64,000 bases of DNA from Permianibacter sp046297695 (GTDB lineage Bacteria > Pseudomonadota > Gammaproteobacteria > Enterobacterales > Permianibacteraceae), in assembly GCA_046297695.1 (NCBI GenBank), contig JBKBHF010000018.1, positions 10,594-74,593 of the forward strand, in the 5' to 3' direction. The position numbers and the translations under genes were made by a program. The notes beneath the pieces were generated by a model. The model made no database searches, was not told the origin of the DNA, and was given only the letters and a program-made list of their open reading frames with translations. This document shows, piece by piece, positions 52,608-62,370 of the stretch (positions are counted from its first letter, which is position 1; each line of letters begins with the position of its first letter).

Positions 52608-53750
52608 TCAGAGCGGCAGACGTTCGCCGGTAAAGGTTCCTCGTTGCAAACGGCCCTCCTCGACGATCAGCAGCTCACCGCGCTGCCCCTTCTTGATTGA
52701 ACTGTCGATGGCGATCACTTTCTGGTCAAACAGCGACAGCACGGCCGGCATCGAGGTGTGTCCGACAATGATCCGGCTCACCCCGAACTGCGCAGCAATG
52801 TCGTCGATCTGTTGTTGGTTCATGCTTTCATCCAGGAAATAGCCGCGATACCAGATCGGGCCATCGGCCGCATGTAACGCCGACAACAGTGGATCAGTCG
52901 ACATCGCTTCCTTGCTCATGCCAATCGATTGGCGAAACAGCCGGTTGATTTCCGGCAGCGGCAGTTTCTTTGCCAGGAAGTCCGGCGATATGCCGGCGTG
53001 CATGAACAGCATGTCATCGAGCTGGCGCACGGTATCGCGGCTGCGCAGCCACTGTCCAAGCACACTGTCGCCGTCAAAAAAGCCAGCATAGGAGCGGCCG
53101 AGCAATTTGGCCGCGCGCAGGTACTTGCCATTGACGTAGCGCAAGTCGTCGCGCAGCACCATGTACTCGTGATTGCCGAGCAAGAAGTGCAGGCGACCAC
53201 CAGCAGCAGCGGCCTGTTGCTCCAGCGCATACAGCAGCCAGAAAATTTCCGTGACCTGATGACCGCGATCGAATACATCGCCGGTCACGATCAACTGACC
53301 ATCGCCAAGCGCCCAGTTACTGTCGGCATCGATCACACCATGCCGGGATAGCAGCACCTTCAGGGTGTCGTACTGGCCATGCGGGTCCGACACAGCGATC
53401 AGCTTTTTAAGGGCAGGAATGGCTTGCTCACTGTCAAGCGGCGCTGGTGGCCGCACATCGATTGCGCGCTCATAGCCGCAGCGTGCCGGAATCGTCACCG
53501 GTGCCGGACCGAACTGCTCGCGGATCACTTCACCCGCGCAGATCCAGCTGGCTTCGATGCCATCCGCGTTGCGACGCAGATAGGGACCGTCATCGAATCG
53601 GTCGGTAACGGTAAATTCGCTATCACTGATCCGCACGGCTTCGAGGCCGTGCTTGCCGTGGCGAAATGACACTTCATCCTTGCCGGCATACGCAGCGACA
53701 CCAAGTCCGAACAGCAGCAGTGCGCCGATGGCGATGGTCCGTTTCCGCAT
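52608..53750 (-). CDS. Secreted PPP-family metallophosphatase (Shewanella-type)
   Basis: A 380-residue exported phosphoesterase. ATG at 53750 has GGAGGG upstream and gives a signal peptide ending near AAYA. Metal-binding motifs of the calcineurin/PPP superfamily are complete: SDPHGQYD, TGDVFDRG, LLGNHEY, and later MHAGIS and VGHTS. It resembles the Shewanella-like protein phosphatases. A periplasmic or surface site is expected. The substrate is unknown. Confidence 0.88.
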   Translation of the reverse strand: MRKRTIAIGALLLFGLGVAAYAGKDEVSFRHGKHGLEAVRISDSEFTVTDRFDDGPYLRRNADGIEASWICAGEVIREQFGPAPVTIPARCGYERAIDVRPPAPLDSEQAIPALKKLIAVSDPHGQYDTLKVLLSRHGVIDADSNWALGDGQLIVTGDVFDRGHQVTEIFWLLYALEQQAAAAGGRLHFLLGNHEYMVLRDDLRYVNGKYLRAAKLLGRSYAGFFDGDSVLGQWLRSRDTVRQLDDMLFMHAGISPDFLAKKLPLPEINRLFRQSIGMSKEAMSTDPLLSALHAADGPIWYRGYFLDESMNQQQIDDIAAQFGVSRIIVGHTSMPAVLSLFDQKVIAIDSSIKKGQRGELLIVEEGRLQRGTFTGERLPL

Positions 53751-53928
53751 GCATCCCTCCTGATGAAAGCCGTTCTGCCAGTTTGTGATCGCAACGGGCT
53801 CGCCCTGTGCGAGCCACGGCATCGCTTATAGAGCAATCACACCGGCAACTCAAGCGCGTTCCGGTAACGGTATCTTGTTGCGGTCTGGTTCACGCCGTGC
53901 CTGACGCACCGACTACACCGCAAAGAAA

Positions 53929-53948
53929 AACGCCGCAGGCGCGGCGTT
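53929..53948 (-). terminator. Terminator of parC
   Basis: On the minus strand AACGCCGC / GCGGCGTT with a four-base loop is followed by TTTTC, about 20 bases downstream of the parC stop. Confidence 0.8.
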
Positions 53949-53969
53949 CTTCTCTGCGCCTGAGCAGGC

Positions 53970-56219
53970 TCAGACCTTCGCTTCGACGGCCAGACCATCC
54001 ACTTTCTGGAAGCCTCGCGGCAGCTTGTTGCCACGGCGACCGCGCTCACCGAGGTAGTGCTCGATATCGCTCGGCTTCAATGTGAACGTGCGCTTGCCGC
54101 TTTCGATGATCAGGCTGTCTTTCTTGCCGAGCACAACCATGTCGACCATCCATTCTTCGCGCTTGGCGAGCAGGGCGGTGTCGATGCCGAGCATCTTGTT
54201 GCCTTTGCCTTTTGCCATTTTCGGCAGCTCGCTCAGCGGGAATACCAACAAGCGACCGTCGTTGGACGCGCAGGCCACCAGCTGATTGGCAACATCGGTG
54301 ACCCGTTTCGGCACCAGCACTTTGGCGTGTTCCGGTACCGTCAGCAGCGCTTTGCCGTTCTTGTTACGCGCCAGCATGTCTTCATAAGTGGTGACGAAGC
54401 CGTAACCGCCGTCGGTGGCGACCAGATAGGTGTCCTTGTCTTCACCCATCAATGTCGCGATGAAGCTCGTGCCCGGCTCCGGAATGAAACGCGTAGTCAA
54501 CGGTTCGCCCTGACCACGGGCACTCGGTAATTCTTTCGCCAACACCGAATAACTGCGGCCGGCACTGTCAAAGAACACCGCTTGCTGATTCGACTTGCCC
54601 TGCGCCGCCATCAGGAAGGCATCGCCAGCGCGGTACGACAAGCCAGCGGCATCGACGTCATGGCCCTTGGCGCAACGCACCCAGCCCATTTGCGACAGCA
54701 CCACGGTCACCGGTTCGGCCGGGGTCAGCTCTTCTTCGCTCAGCGCACGCGACTCTTCCCGCTCGACGATCGGCGAGCGGCGGTCATCGCCGTACTTGTG
54801 CGAGTCGGCGATCAATTCCGAACGCACCAGGTTCTTCATGCGCTGCTCGCTCGCCAGCGTACGCTGCAGATTCGCCTGTTCCTGCATCAACTCCATCTGC
54901 TCGCCACGGATTTTCATTTCTTCCAGCTTGGCGAGATGACGCAGTTTCAGCTCCAGAATCGCCTCAGCCTGGATGTCACTCAAGCCGAACCGCGCCATCA
55001 ACTCGGCTTTCGGATTTTCCTCTTCCCGAATAATCCGTATCACTTCATCGATGTTGAGGAACGCAACCAGCAAGCCGTCGAGGATATGCAGCCGTGCCTC
55101 GACTTTGCCAAGCCGCCATTGCAGACGCTTGCGCACGGTCTCGGTACGGAAACTGAGCCACTCGCTCAGCAGCATCTTCAGGTTCTTGACCTGTGGCTTG
55201 CCGTCCAGACCGATGACGTTGAAGTTGGCGCGGAAGCTTTTCTCCAAATCAGTGGTGGCAAATAGATGGCCCATCAATTCTGCGGCATCGATGCGATTGG
55301 AGCGCGGCACGATGACGATGCGGGTCGGATGCTCGTGGTCCGACTCGTCGCGCAAATCCGCCACCATCGGCAGCTTCTTGGCCAGCATCTGGGCGGCAAT
55401 CTGTTCGATCACTTTCGCGCCCGAAGTTTGATACGGCAGTGCGGTGACAACAATCTCACCGTCCTCGACCTCGTACTTGGCGCGCATCTTCACCGAGCCC
55501 TTGCCGGTCTGGTACATCTCCAGCAGCTCTTTGCGCGGCGTGACGATTTCGGCTTCGGTCGGGAAATCCGGCGCCGGCAGGCGCAGACACAGCTCGTCGA
55601 TATCGGCGTTCGGGTGGTCGATGAGGTAGGTACAGGCGGCAACCACTTCCCGCAGGTTGTGCGGCGGAATATCGGTGGCCATGCCGACCGCAATCCCAGT
55701 GGTGCCATTGCACAGCAGATTCGGCACCCGCGACGGCAGGTTGATCGGCTCTTCCATGGTGCCGTCAAAGTTCGGGCCCCACTCGACCGTGCCCTGACCA
55801 AGCTCGTCGAGCAGCAGATCGGCATACTTGGACAAGCGCGACTCGGTGTAACGCATCGCCGCGAACGATTTCGGATCATCCGGCGAACCGAAGTTGCCCT
55901 GACCGTCAATGAGCGGATAACGATACGAGAACGGCTGCGCCATCAGCACCAGCGCTTCGTAGCAGGCGCTGTCACCGTGCGGATGGTATTTACCGAGCAC
56001 GTCACCGACTGTACGCGCCGACTTCTTGTGCTTGCTCGCCGCATCGAGGCCAAGCTCGCTCATCGCGTAGACAATCCGCCGCTGCACCGGCTTCAGGCCG
56101 TCGCCAATGAACGGCAGCGCGCGATCCATGATCACGTACATCGAATAATTCAGATACGCCTGCTCGGTGAAATCGGCAAGCGAACGGCGTTCGACGTCAC
56201 CAAACATAGATTCCGTCAT
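53970..56219 (-). CDS. parC: DNA topoisomerase IV subunit A
   Basis: A 749-residue type IIA topoisomerase subunit that decatenates daughter chromosomes with ParE. The ATG at 56219 (MTESMFGD), with GAGGAA upstream, gives the normal length; an upstream in-frame start adds 18 residues. The winged-helix and tower region holds KYHPHGDSACYEALVLMAQ, with Ser and Glu at the quinolone-resistance positions in the sensitive state, and the catalytic Tyr in AAMRYTESRL. The C-terminal beta-pinwheel is present. parE is not in the window. Confidence 0.96.
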   Translation of the reverse strand: MTESMFGDVERRSLADFTEQAYLNYSMYVIMDRALPFIGDGLKPVQRRIVYAMSELGLDAASKHKKSARTVGDVLGKYHPHGDSACYEALVLMAQPFSYRYPLIDGQGNFGSPDDPKSFAAMRYTESRLSKYADLLLDELGQGTVEWGPNFDGTMEEPINLPSRVPNLLCNGTTGIAVGMATDIPPHNLREVVAACTYLIDHPNADIDELCLRLPAPDFPTEAEIVTPRKELLEMYQTGKGSVKMRAKYEVEDGEIVVTALPYQTSGAKVIEQIAAQMLAKKLPMVADLRDESDHEHPTRIVIVPRSNRIDAAELMGHLFATTDLEKSFRANFNVIGLDGKPQVKNLKMLLSEWLSFRTETVRKRLQWRLGKVEARLHILDGLLVAFLNIDEVIRIIREEENPKAELMARFGLSDIQAEAILELKLRHLAKLEEMKIRGEQMELMQEQANLQRTLASEQRMKNLVRSELIADSHKYGDDRRSPIVEREESRALSEEELTPAEPVTVVLSQMGWVRCAKGHDVDAAGLSYRAGDAFLMAAQGKSNQQAVFFDSAGRSYSVLAKELPSARGQGEPLTTRFIPEPGTSFIATLMGEDKDTYLVATDGGYGFVTTYEDMLARNKNGKALLTVPEHAKVLVPKRVTDVANQLVACASNDGRLLVFPLSELPKMAKGKGNKMLGIDTALLAKREEWMVDMVVLGKKDSLIIESGKRTFTLKPSDIEHYLGERGRRGNKLPRGFQKVDGLAVEAKV

Positions 56220-56287
56220 GAGTTCCTCATCGTTTGATCCAAGAGCCGGCAAGTCGTCCGGCTCCACTGCCACTTTGGTTTACTGCG

Positions 56288-57958
56288 TTATGGACTCTTG
56301 CTTTTCTTGTCTTTATCAGCAGCTGAATCGGTAGCTGGTGCATTGTCCTTGCTGTTTTCCTGTGCCTTCAGGAGGTTAGGGTCAAAACTCGACAATTCCA
56401 GTTTCCAGCTTGCACCACCATCACCAGAATGCGAGACAAGCTCAAAACCGTGCATGCCTTTGGATACCAAAAATAGTCCGTTATTCGCGGTCTGATAGAA
56501 GTTGTCTGAAAGCACCGACTCTTTGCCTCGTTTGTTCCAGGTTTTTGCGTTATCGGTGGACACATAAATGCCCTCATCGCCGAAAACGCCGCCGACAACG
56601 GCCAAGGCATCATCATTGAGCCAGATTGGCGCTGCCACCTCCACCGAGTATGGCGTCTTGATGGTTTTCCACGCCCCTGAGCAGCTATCTGCAATATGCG
56701 ACTTGGCAAATATTCCGGCAAAGCCGCCACCCGGCGAAGTCAGCAAGCCAATTTTGCCTGTTGTTGGATTTACTTTCAGATCGATCACAGTGCGCTTGTC
56801 CGGTACCGCAAGACTGGTCCACTGCTCGGTCGTGTAATCAAAGCAACGGATTTCCGGGTGAATGGAAGAGGCAAAGACCACACCATTAGGCGCCTTTGCA
56901 GCCCAGGCATTACGCATGCCTGACCAATAGCTAAAGCTGACATCGTCCGCAAACAGCGATGTCCACTGACCATTTTCCAGCGAAGCCGCCGTGAACAATT
57001 CCGCCTTGTTATCGTGGTTGACTCCGACCAGCCAGCGACTGCCGCTGGCATTGCTGTCGAGGAAGAAAATACGACCACGGGGCAAGTTTCCAAGCGATAC
57101 CGCTTCTGCTTTGCCATTCACTACCTTGTAAGCCTCACCGGCATCGGTGAGCGCCAGTACCGCGCCAGGCTGGTTACCGGTATAGGGCGAAACAAAGGTC
57201 ACGGCATCGTAGCTTCCGGTTTGCGCAAGAACGCGCCAACGCCCCTCTGCATTGCGCGCCAACACTTTCCCAAGCCGGGTTCCGGCAACAACTTCATTCG
57301 CACTGGTTTCAGCGATGCTGCCAATGCCCTGCGTGTAGATGAGCGCATAGGCTTCTGCGACATCGTCCTCTGGAATGGCTTCAATCCATCCACCTGCCTG
57401 GCTGCGGTTCAGGAGCGGCTCGTCAGCGAAATAGCGGTCAATCAGCCATTTGCTGCTCGTGTATTTGTGGCTGCGACCAACCAGCACTTTGAAATTGGCT
57501 GCAGTCAACACGATCATGCCAAGGTCTGTGGTTTTGCCTGCTTCTACCACGATATCGCTGAGCAACGAGCCACCGCGAAGGTTCAGGTATTTGAAGCCAA
57601 AAGAGAGCTCAATGACCTTATAACGGCCGGCAGGCAAGCTTCCGAAGAACAACGAAAGGTCGCGTGACTTCGCGCTCATCTGGTTGCTCAGGGTGAATTC
57701 CGGCGGCAGCACCTGGCTCGCTTTTTTACCCGGCGGCAACGGTGCATCCTGGGCCTGCAGGCGAACCGTCATCAGCTGCCCAACCTCGCCCGTATTTACC
57801 ACCGACGAAAGTACCAGCACACCTTCGTTTTTGGGATCAGCCTTGTAAGCGTCAAGACTGCGGCCAGGCGTTACGGTCGGAACGGCAACACAGCCAGACA
57901 ACAATACCAGCAGCAGTGCCGCGCTTACGTTCCACAAAAAACTGTGACGAATCGACAT
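56288..57958 (-). CDS. Lipoprotein with BNR/sialidase-like propeller repeats
   Basis: A 556-residue lipoprotein. The signal ends in LLSGCV (Cys at about residue 23). A beta-sandwich-like part (about 40-160) is followed by repeats of the BNR type, clearest at GIYVSTDNAKTWNKRG and SHSGDGGASWKLE. That suggests a beta-propeller as in sortilin/photosynthesis-assembly (YCF48-like) proteins. It ends in a Lys/Asp-rich tail. Codon use is more A/T-rich than in neighbours, a hint of separate origin. It lies upstream of parC on the same strand; function unknown. Confidence 0.75.
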   Translation of the reverse strand: MSIRHSFLWNVSAALLLVLLSGCVAVPTVTPGRSLDAYKADPKNEGVLVLSSVVNTGEVGQLMTVRLQAQDAPLPPGKKASQVLPPEFTLSNQMSAKSRDLSLFFGSLPAGRYKVIELSFGFKYLNLRGGSLLSDIVVEAGKTTDLGMIVLTAANFKVLVGRSHKYTSSKWLIDRYFADEPLLNRSQAGGWIEAIPEDDVAEAYALIYTQGIGSIAETSANEVVAGTRLGKVLARNAEGRWRVLAQTGSYDAVTFVSPYTGNQPGAVLALTDAGEAYKVVNGKAEAVSLGNLPRGRIFFLDSNASGSRWLVGVNHDNKAELFTAASLENGQWTSLFADDVSFSYWSGMRNAWAAKAPNGVVFASSIHPEIRCFDYTTEQWTSLAVPDKRTVIDLKVNPTTGKIGLLTSPGGGFAGIFAKSHIADSCSGAWKTIKTPYSVEVAAPIWLNDDALAVVGGVFGDEGIYVSTDNAKTWNKRGKESVLSDNFYQTANNGLFLVSKGMHGFELVSHSGDGGASWKLELSSFDPNLLKAQENSKDNAPATDSAADKDKKSKSP

Positions 57959-58026
57959 GTTGTTTCCTTATCTTATGCCTCTTGTGCCCAACCGTCGCCC
58001 GCTGGAGGCCGGCGCTGCATTAAACC

Positions 58027-58048
58027 AAAAAAGGGGCCCGAAGGCCCC
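58027..58048 (-). terminator. Terminator of the DUF2892 gene
   Basis: On the minus strand GGGGCC-TTCG-GGCCCC, a six-bp GC stem with the very stable UUCG loop, is followed by six Ts. It lies about 20 bases after the stop of the small membrane-protein gene. Confidence 0.9.
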
Positions 58049-58070
58049 TGTGGTTTTCGCCGACCGGCGC

Positions 58071-58259
58071 TCACTTCTTGACCGGGCAGGTGTTGATGCC
58101 AATCAGCGAGTACAGCGGGCAGAAATTGAACAGGCCGGTGGCGAGCGGTACCACGCCAATCCAGGCCCATACCGGGCCGCCGAGCAGCGCCCAGGCAATC
58201 AGCCCGATACCAGCGCCGATGCGCAGCAGTTTGTCGATGCCACCTACGTTACTTTTCAT
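58071..58259 (-). CDS. DUF2892 small inner-membrane protein
   Basis: A 62-residue protein with two membrane helices and the DUF2892/YgaP-type signature MKSNVGGIDKLLRIGAGIGL and GLFNFCPLYSLIGINTC. A strong GGAGGAAA site precedes the ATG. In some bacteria this domain is fused to rhodanese; here it stands alone, with its own terminator. Confidence 0.88.
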   Translation of the reverse strand: MKSNVGGIDKLLRIGAGIGLIAWALLGGPVWAWIGVVPLATGLFNFCPLYSLIGINTCPVKK

Positions 58260-58373
58260 GATGGTTTCCTCCGTTTGCGGTGCGGCGACCGCCAGATGAC
58301 CCAGCCGACGACGCTGTTGGCAAACACAGTACGCCCGCCAGCAGTCCCAGCCCCTTGCGCCATATCAAACCGG

Positions 58374-58640
58374 TCAACCGATGCGCCGCCCCGGCGGGTA
58401 GGGATGGGCAATCGGCGTCACCTCGTTTGCCGACTGGGGCGGTGACGTTGACGGGGCATCAGTCTGCTGGTGCATCTGCACGGTTTCCAGCCGCAGCGTG
58501 AGCTGCAGCGTCACCGGTTCCGGTTCGCCATTCCGGTCTAACGGCAACCGGGAGCTGACCCCTTGCAGCAGCCAGCGCACCACCACCACGACCAGCATCA
58601 GCACCATCATCAGTGCCAGCACGCGATCGAACAGCGTCAT
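58374..58640 (-). CDS. Small membrane-anchored protein, unknown
   Basis: An 88-residue protein with one N-terminal membrane helix (about 5-27) and a Pro/Ser/Thr-rich tail. Its start overlaps the stop of the upstream lipoprotein gene (ATGA), which supports it being real. No family is recognised. Confidence 0.65.
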   Translation of the reverse strand: MTLFDRVLALMMVLMLVVVVVRWLLQGVSSRLPLDRNGEPEPVTLQLTLRLETVQMHQQTDAPSTSPPQSANEVTPIAHPYPPGRRIG

Positions 58641-59182
58641 GGCGATGCCTTCAACACGTCCTGCAAATTGGTACGCAGACTGCCCTTGTTGCCGAACGGC
58701 CAGTCGCCGCCGTATTCGATGTCATCGACCCGCCAGCCTTGCTCGGTCCATACCAGCAACAGTACATCGCGCCACTGCGCCGGTGGCTGGCCGGGCGGCG
58801 CGTAGCTCAGCAACACGTCGCAGGCGGCGGCCTCGGCCACCTCCTTGCACGCTTTCACCTCGACACCGGTGGCGCCTTCAAACAGCGAACTGAACAGATC
58901 GCCTTGCGCCAGCGGTGGCTGCGGCTCGGTCTGGGCAGCGGCATAGCGCGCTTCGGCCGCATCGGCCTCGGTGAGCAGTTGCAGCAAACCGGCCGAGATC
59001 AGCGGCGCCAGTTTTGCCCGGGCTGACGCATCCGGTACGCCGCCGGGCGACAGCGACAGATAGGCTTGATAAAAATCACTGGCGACGGGTTGCGCCGGTG
59101 GCGGTGGCGGTTGTTCACAGCCAGCAAGCGCCAGTGCGGCCAGCAGGGCCGGGCCGCAAAACTTGAAGCGTCGTGTCAGCAT
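58637..59182 (-). CDS. Lipoprotein, unknown function
   Basis: A 181-residue lipoprotein. The ATG at 59182 has GGAGG upstream and a signal ending in LALAGCEQ (Cys near 22), followed by a proline run. The remainder resembles DUF3828-like secreted domains (DVLLVWTEQGWRVDDIEYGG-type end), a weak match. It is coupled to the downstream small membrane protein. Confidence 0.75.
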   Translation of the reverse strand: MLTRRFKFCGPALLAALALAGCEQPPPPPAQPVASDFYQAYLSLSPGGVPDASARAKLAPLISAGLLQLLTEADAAEARYAAAQTEPQPPLAQGDLFSSLFEGATGVEVKACKEVAEAAACDVLLSYAPPGQPPAQWRDVLLLVWTEQGWRVDDIEYGGDWPFGNKGSLRTNLQDVLKASP

Positions 59183-59318
59183 GGGCGCATCCTCCATTCT
59201 GCTGAACAATCTGCACGCATGTTAAGCGCATTGGCTGCGCCCGCTGCGAACCCGACTGCAGTTTTGTTTCGTGCAAAGAAAACTTTTCAACCTGGCACGG
59301 GGCGAACGGTCAATCCAC

Positions 59319-59840
59319 TCACACGTACAGCTCGGCCAGATGATCCTGAATATGCAGCCAATGCGCGAGTCGGTACTGCCGCGCATCCAGATTGCCATAA
59401 GCAAAGTGTGGCGCGATCGTCGCCGCATGCGTCTCAAACCGCTGCCACGCCGTAATGAGTCGGGAGAGACTTGTATCGGTGTGAGTTTCCTGCGCAAGCG
59501 ATGGCGCACCGGGAATGGGCTCGGCGAGATGGTGCGTCATCGCACCGGCGGCTGCGAATGCCGAATACGCCAGTGCACCAGCACTGTGCTGAAACCAGGC
59601 CGACCTCATTTGCGGATAACCGTCGAGCGAATACTCGATGCTCTGCGCGAGGTGGGCAAACACCTGCGCTGGTGTCCATGTACCACGACTTTGCCAGCCA
59701 AGCCCCTGCATTGCGCGCAGCTGCGCGAGCACATCGCGCTCTGCCACTTCCTGCAATCGCCACGTCTGGGCGAGTTTACCGGCGACCACCGTGCCGGCCA
59801 GCAGCGTTGCCGAGGTCCACAAAAACCGTCGTCGATTCAT
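59319..59840 (-). CDS. DUF1569 family protein with Tat-like signal
   Basis: A 173-residue protein. The start at 59840 gives MNRRRFLWTSATLLAG, which resembles a twin-arginine signal. The rest matches the DUF1569/DinB-like helical family, with WTPAQVFAHLAQSIEYSLDG and the C-terminal HWLHIQDHLAELY, whose His residues could bind a metal. The role is unknown. It lies 14 bases after the next upstream gene. Confidence 0.8.
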   Translation of the reverse strand: MNRRRFLWTSATLLAGTVVAGKLAQTWRLQEVAERDVLAQLRAMQGLGWQSRGTWTPAQVFAHLAQSIEYSLDGYPQMRSAWFQHSAGALAYSAFAAAGAMTHHLAEPIPGAPSLAQETHTDTSLSRLITAWQRFETHAATIAPHFAYGNLDARQYRLAHWLHIQDHLAELYV

Positions 59841-59854
59841 GCTCGCTCCTGCCC

Positions 59855-60616
59855 TCATTTGTACGCGACAAAGTACACCACATCACCAAGCAAATAGTGC
59901 AGGCGCTGCCGCGAGTAACGGTTGGTGGCAAGGCCACGGCGCTCATTGAGCTTGGTGTAAACCACACCCGCCACTGCCACGGCTTGGCCGATCAGCACCA
60001 GCAACAACAAGGCCAGCATCGGCAACAACGCCAACAGCAAAGGTTGGCTTTTGGTCAGCTGCAGCCATTGGCTCGATAAATCAAAGGCCTTGTCGGCAGC
60101 GAAGAAGGTAACGCCGGCCAGTGCGGTGATCAGCCACCACGGTGACGTGCCGAGTTTTGACAGCCAACGCAAGGACAATACCTGAAAGAACAGATGATTG
60201 GCCTGATCGAACTCGCGTCGCGCCATGCATTTGTCCAGCGTTTCCTCGACATACTTGACGGTATCCCGCACCTTGTCGATGCGATAACGGCGCAGATAAC
60301 GCTGCAGCATCGCCCGCTTGGCTTGCGCTACGGTCTTGCAAGCAACGCCACAGATCCGGCTGACGCGCTCACAGGCCAAGCGATTACGATGACGTCGGGC
60401 CAAACCCCAGCCAACACCTGTCGCAACGGTGAACAGTGACAGCAAAAAAGCAAACAGTATCCAGTGATAAAAGAGTGCCATGCAGAGCACGAGCGCAAGC
60501 AACGCGATAGCGGCCAGCACCAACCAGGCCTTGGCAACCCGCGGCACACCACAGCGCTCGTAGCTCTCAAAGCTGTGCCAATAACGGTTGCTCACCCAAA
60601 CCGCGTGACGGATCAT
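59855..60616 (-). CDS. Membrane protein of unknown function
   Basis: A 253-residue protein with two membrane helices near residues 30-70, a basic cytoplasmic stretch (RAMLQRYLRRYRIDKVRDT) and two more near 155-215. No family is recognised. It precedes the DUF1569 gene by 14 bases on the same strand. Confidence 0.65.
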   Translation of the reverse strand: MIRHAVWVSNRYWHSFESYERCGVPRVAKAWLVLAAIALLALVLCMALFYHWILFAFLLSLFTVATGVGWGLARRHRNRLACERVSRICGVACKTVAQAKRAMLQRYLRRYRIDKVRDTVKYVEETLDKCMARREFDQANHLFFQVLSLRWLSKLGTSPWWLITALAGVTFFAADKAFDLSSQWLQLTKSQPLLLALLPMLALLLLVLIGQAVAVAGVVYTKLNERRGLATNRYSRQRLHYLLGDVVYFVAYK

Positions 60617-60722
60617 GACGGCCTCCTTGTCGACTTATGCTTTCACTCTCGGCTGGCGCCCACTCGCGCACGCGAGCCACACCCTGCAACCGCGTCGTTG
60701 CCAGGCCAAAGCGCTGGCCGCA

Positions 60723-61331
60723 TTACCTCTGCAAGCCCTGCCACAGTCCGCGCACGGCAAACAGCAAAATGCCGACCGCACTGCAACCGTTCAACAGCCG
60801 CAGCCAGAAGGGATTGGTGATCACGCGGCGCACGGCGTGCGCACCAACGACCAGTGCCAATGCCACGGTACCGGTACCGAGCGCTGCAACCAGTGCCAGC
60901 CATGCCGGCGCAACGGTGGGCGCCGTCACCGTCAATTGGGTGGCGTAACTGGCAAAGGCCAGCACGGTCAACGGATTGACCAGTGTCAGCAACAAGGTGT
61001 TGCGGTAATGATGGCCGACACCGCGCGGCGTTGCCGCCGCCGTCGCTGGCGGGCGCCGCAATTGCCAGAGCATGTGCAGCGCAAACAGCAGCAGCACCAA
61101 CGCCGCCAGCCCCTGCAACAGCGGTTGATGCGCATTGAGCAAGGGCACCAGCTCGCCAGCGAGCGTGAACGCCGGCAATGCGAACAACAAATCCGCCGAC
61201 GTTGCGCCCGCCGCACAGGCGAGGCCGGCACGCCAGCCGCTCTGCAGGGCCGTGTTCAGAATCAGCAGCGCAATCGGGCCAATGGCGATGCCGAGCATCA
61301 GGCCAAACAGATAGGTTTCCCACAACGGCAT
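60723..61331 (-). CDS. LysE/RhtB family exporter
   Basis: A 202-residue protein with about six helices. The start at 61331 (MPLWETYLFG) fits the family. GIAIGPIALLILNTALQSG near the N-terminus and NTLLLTLVNPLTVLAF in the middle are the LysE-type signatures. Such proteins export amino acids or related small molecules; the substrate cannot be told. Confidence 0.85.
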   Translation of the reverse strand: MPLWETYLFGLMLGIAIGPIALLILNTALQSGWRAGLACAAGATSADLLFALPAFTLAGELVPLLNAHQPLLQGLAALVLLLFALHMLWQLRRPPATAAATPRGVGHHYRNTLLLTLVNPLTVLAFASYATQLTVTAPTVAPAWLALVAALGTGTVALALVVGAHAVRRVITNPFWLRLLNGCSAVGILLFAVRGLWQGLQR

Positions 61332-61478
61332 GAACAACGACGACCGCGTACGCTTTTGGTTGCGCCAGCCTAGCACAGCGAGCAAGTGCCAGTGCGGCGA
61401 CGAAAGCGCAGCACGGCGTTCCGTGTGCCGGCAAGAGTCGCTACACAGCGCACCCTTTTGTTCCGCGAGCCGCCCGCC

Positions 61479-62261
61479 GTGTCAGACACCGAATTGACGC
61501 CCGCAGTGCCTGCCCCGTCGCCGGCAACCCACGCCCTCGATCACAACACCACCCGGGCCTGTCCCGCCTGTGGGCATTCGCACAACAGCCCGTACTGCCC
61601 GCAATGCGGCCAGCGCCGCAGCAAGCGGCTGGCAACCGGCGCCGTGCTCAGTGCCGCGTTCAACGCCATGTTGTCGCTGGAAGGGCCGTGGCTGCGCACC
61701 ATCAAGGAGCTGTTGCTGCGGCCGAGTGCCCTGATCCTCGCGTACATCGCCGGCGCCCGCCACCGCTATGTCAATCCGCTGCTGTTCGTGCTCGTCAGCT
61801 ACTCGTTTTTCTTTTTGCTGAGCCACTGGCTCGGCATCGACCCGTTCGCCGAAGCGGCAGATCTCCATCGGCTCGACCAATCCATCGTGGCCTTCATCAC
61901 CAACTACTGTGGCCATCTCAGCATCGTGATCGCGTATCCCACAGCGATGTTGATGCGCCGCGTCTGGCCCGGCACCACCACTGCCGAACGTTATGTCGCG
62001 CTGCTGTACGCCCAGAGCCTTGCCGGTATCGCCAGCCTGTTGGTATTGCTCAGCGCACCGGTCGTGGGCCGCTACGATATGAACGCCAGCTATCTGGTGT
62101 CCCTGCTCGCCGCGCTCTACGCCTATGCCGGCGTTCACCCCTCGCGCTGGCGTTCCTTGCTGATCGGCGTGGTAGCGTCGATTGGCTTCATGGTCATGAT
62201 GATGGTCATCGCCGTCGTGGTGGGTTTTGTCGCAGGGGCGTTCTTGGGTTTGGCCAAGTAA
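61479..62261 (+). CDS. DUF3667 membrane protein with zinc ribbon
   Basis: A 260-residue protein from GTG 61479. A short zinc-ribbon, CPACGHSHNSPYCPQCGQ, at about residues 28-45 is followed by the DUF3667-type LEGPWLRTIKELLLRPS and about five membrane helices. It is divergent from the LysE gene. Function unknown. Confidence 0.78.
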   Translation: MSDTELTPAVPAPSPATHALDHNTTRACPACGHSHNSPYCPQCGQRRSKRLATGAVLSAAFNAMLSLEGPWLRTIKELLLRPSALILAYIAGARHRYVNPLLFVLVSYSFFFLLSHWLGIDPFAEAADLHRLDQSIVAFITNYCGHLSIVIAYPTAMLMRRVWPGTTTAERYVALLYAQSLAGIASLLVLLSAPVVGRYDMNASYLVSLLAALYAYAGVHPSRWRSLLIGVVASIGFMVMMMVIAVVVGFVAGAFLGLAK

Positions 62262-62302
62262 ACCGCTGTAAAGGAAAGACGACTCACATACCGTGCGTAG
62301 TG

Positions 62303-62333
62303 CGAGGCGCTTATCCGCAGCACGCGCGGCATG
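62303..62333. repeat. REP-like sequence, copy 1
   Basis: A 31-base stretch (CGAGGCGCTTATCCG..., with ACGCGCGG in its second half) matches the stretch at 63765-63795 at about three quarters of positions. The two copies flank the interval containing the RAYT gene and its REPIN. Confidence 0.5.
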
Positions 62334-62370
62334 ACGGCAGTCCGGTGAAACCGAATGAGATCTGCCCCGT

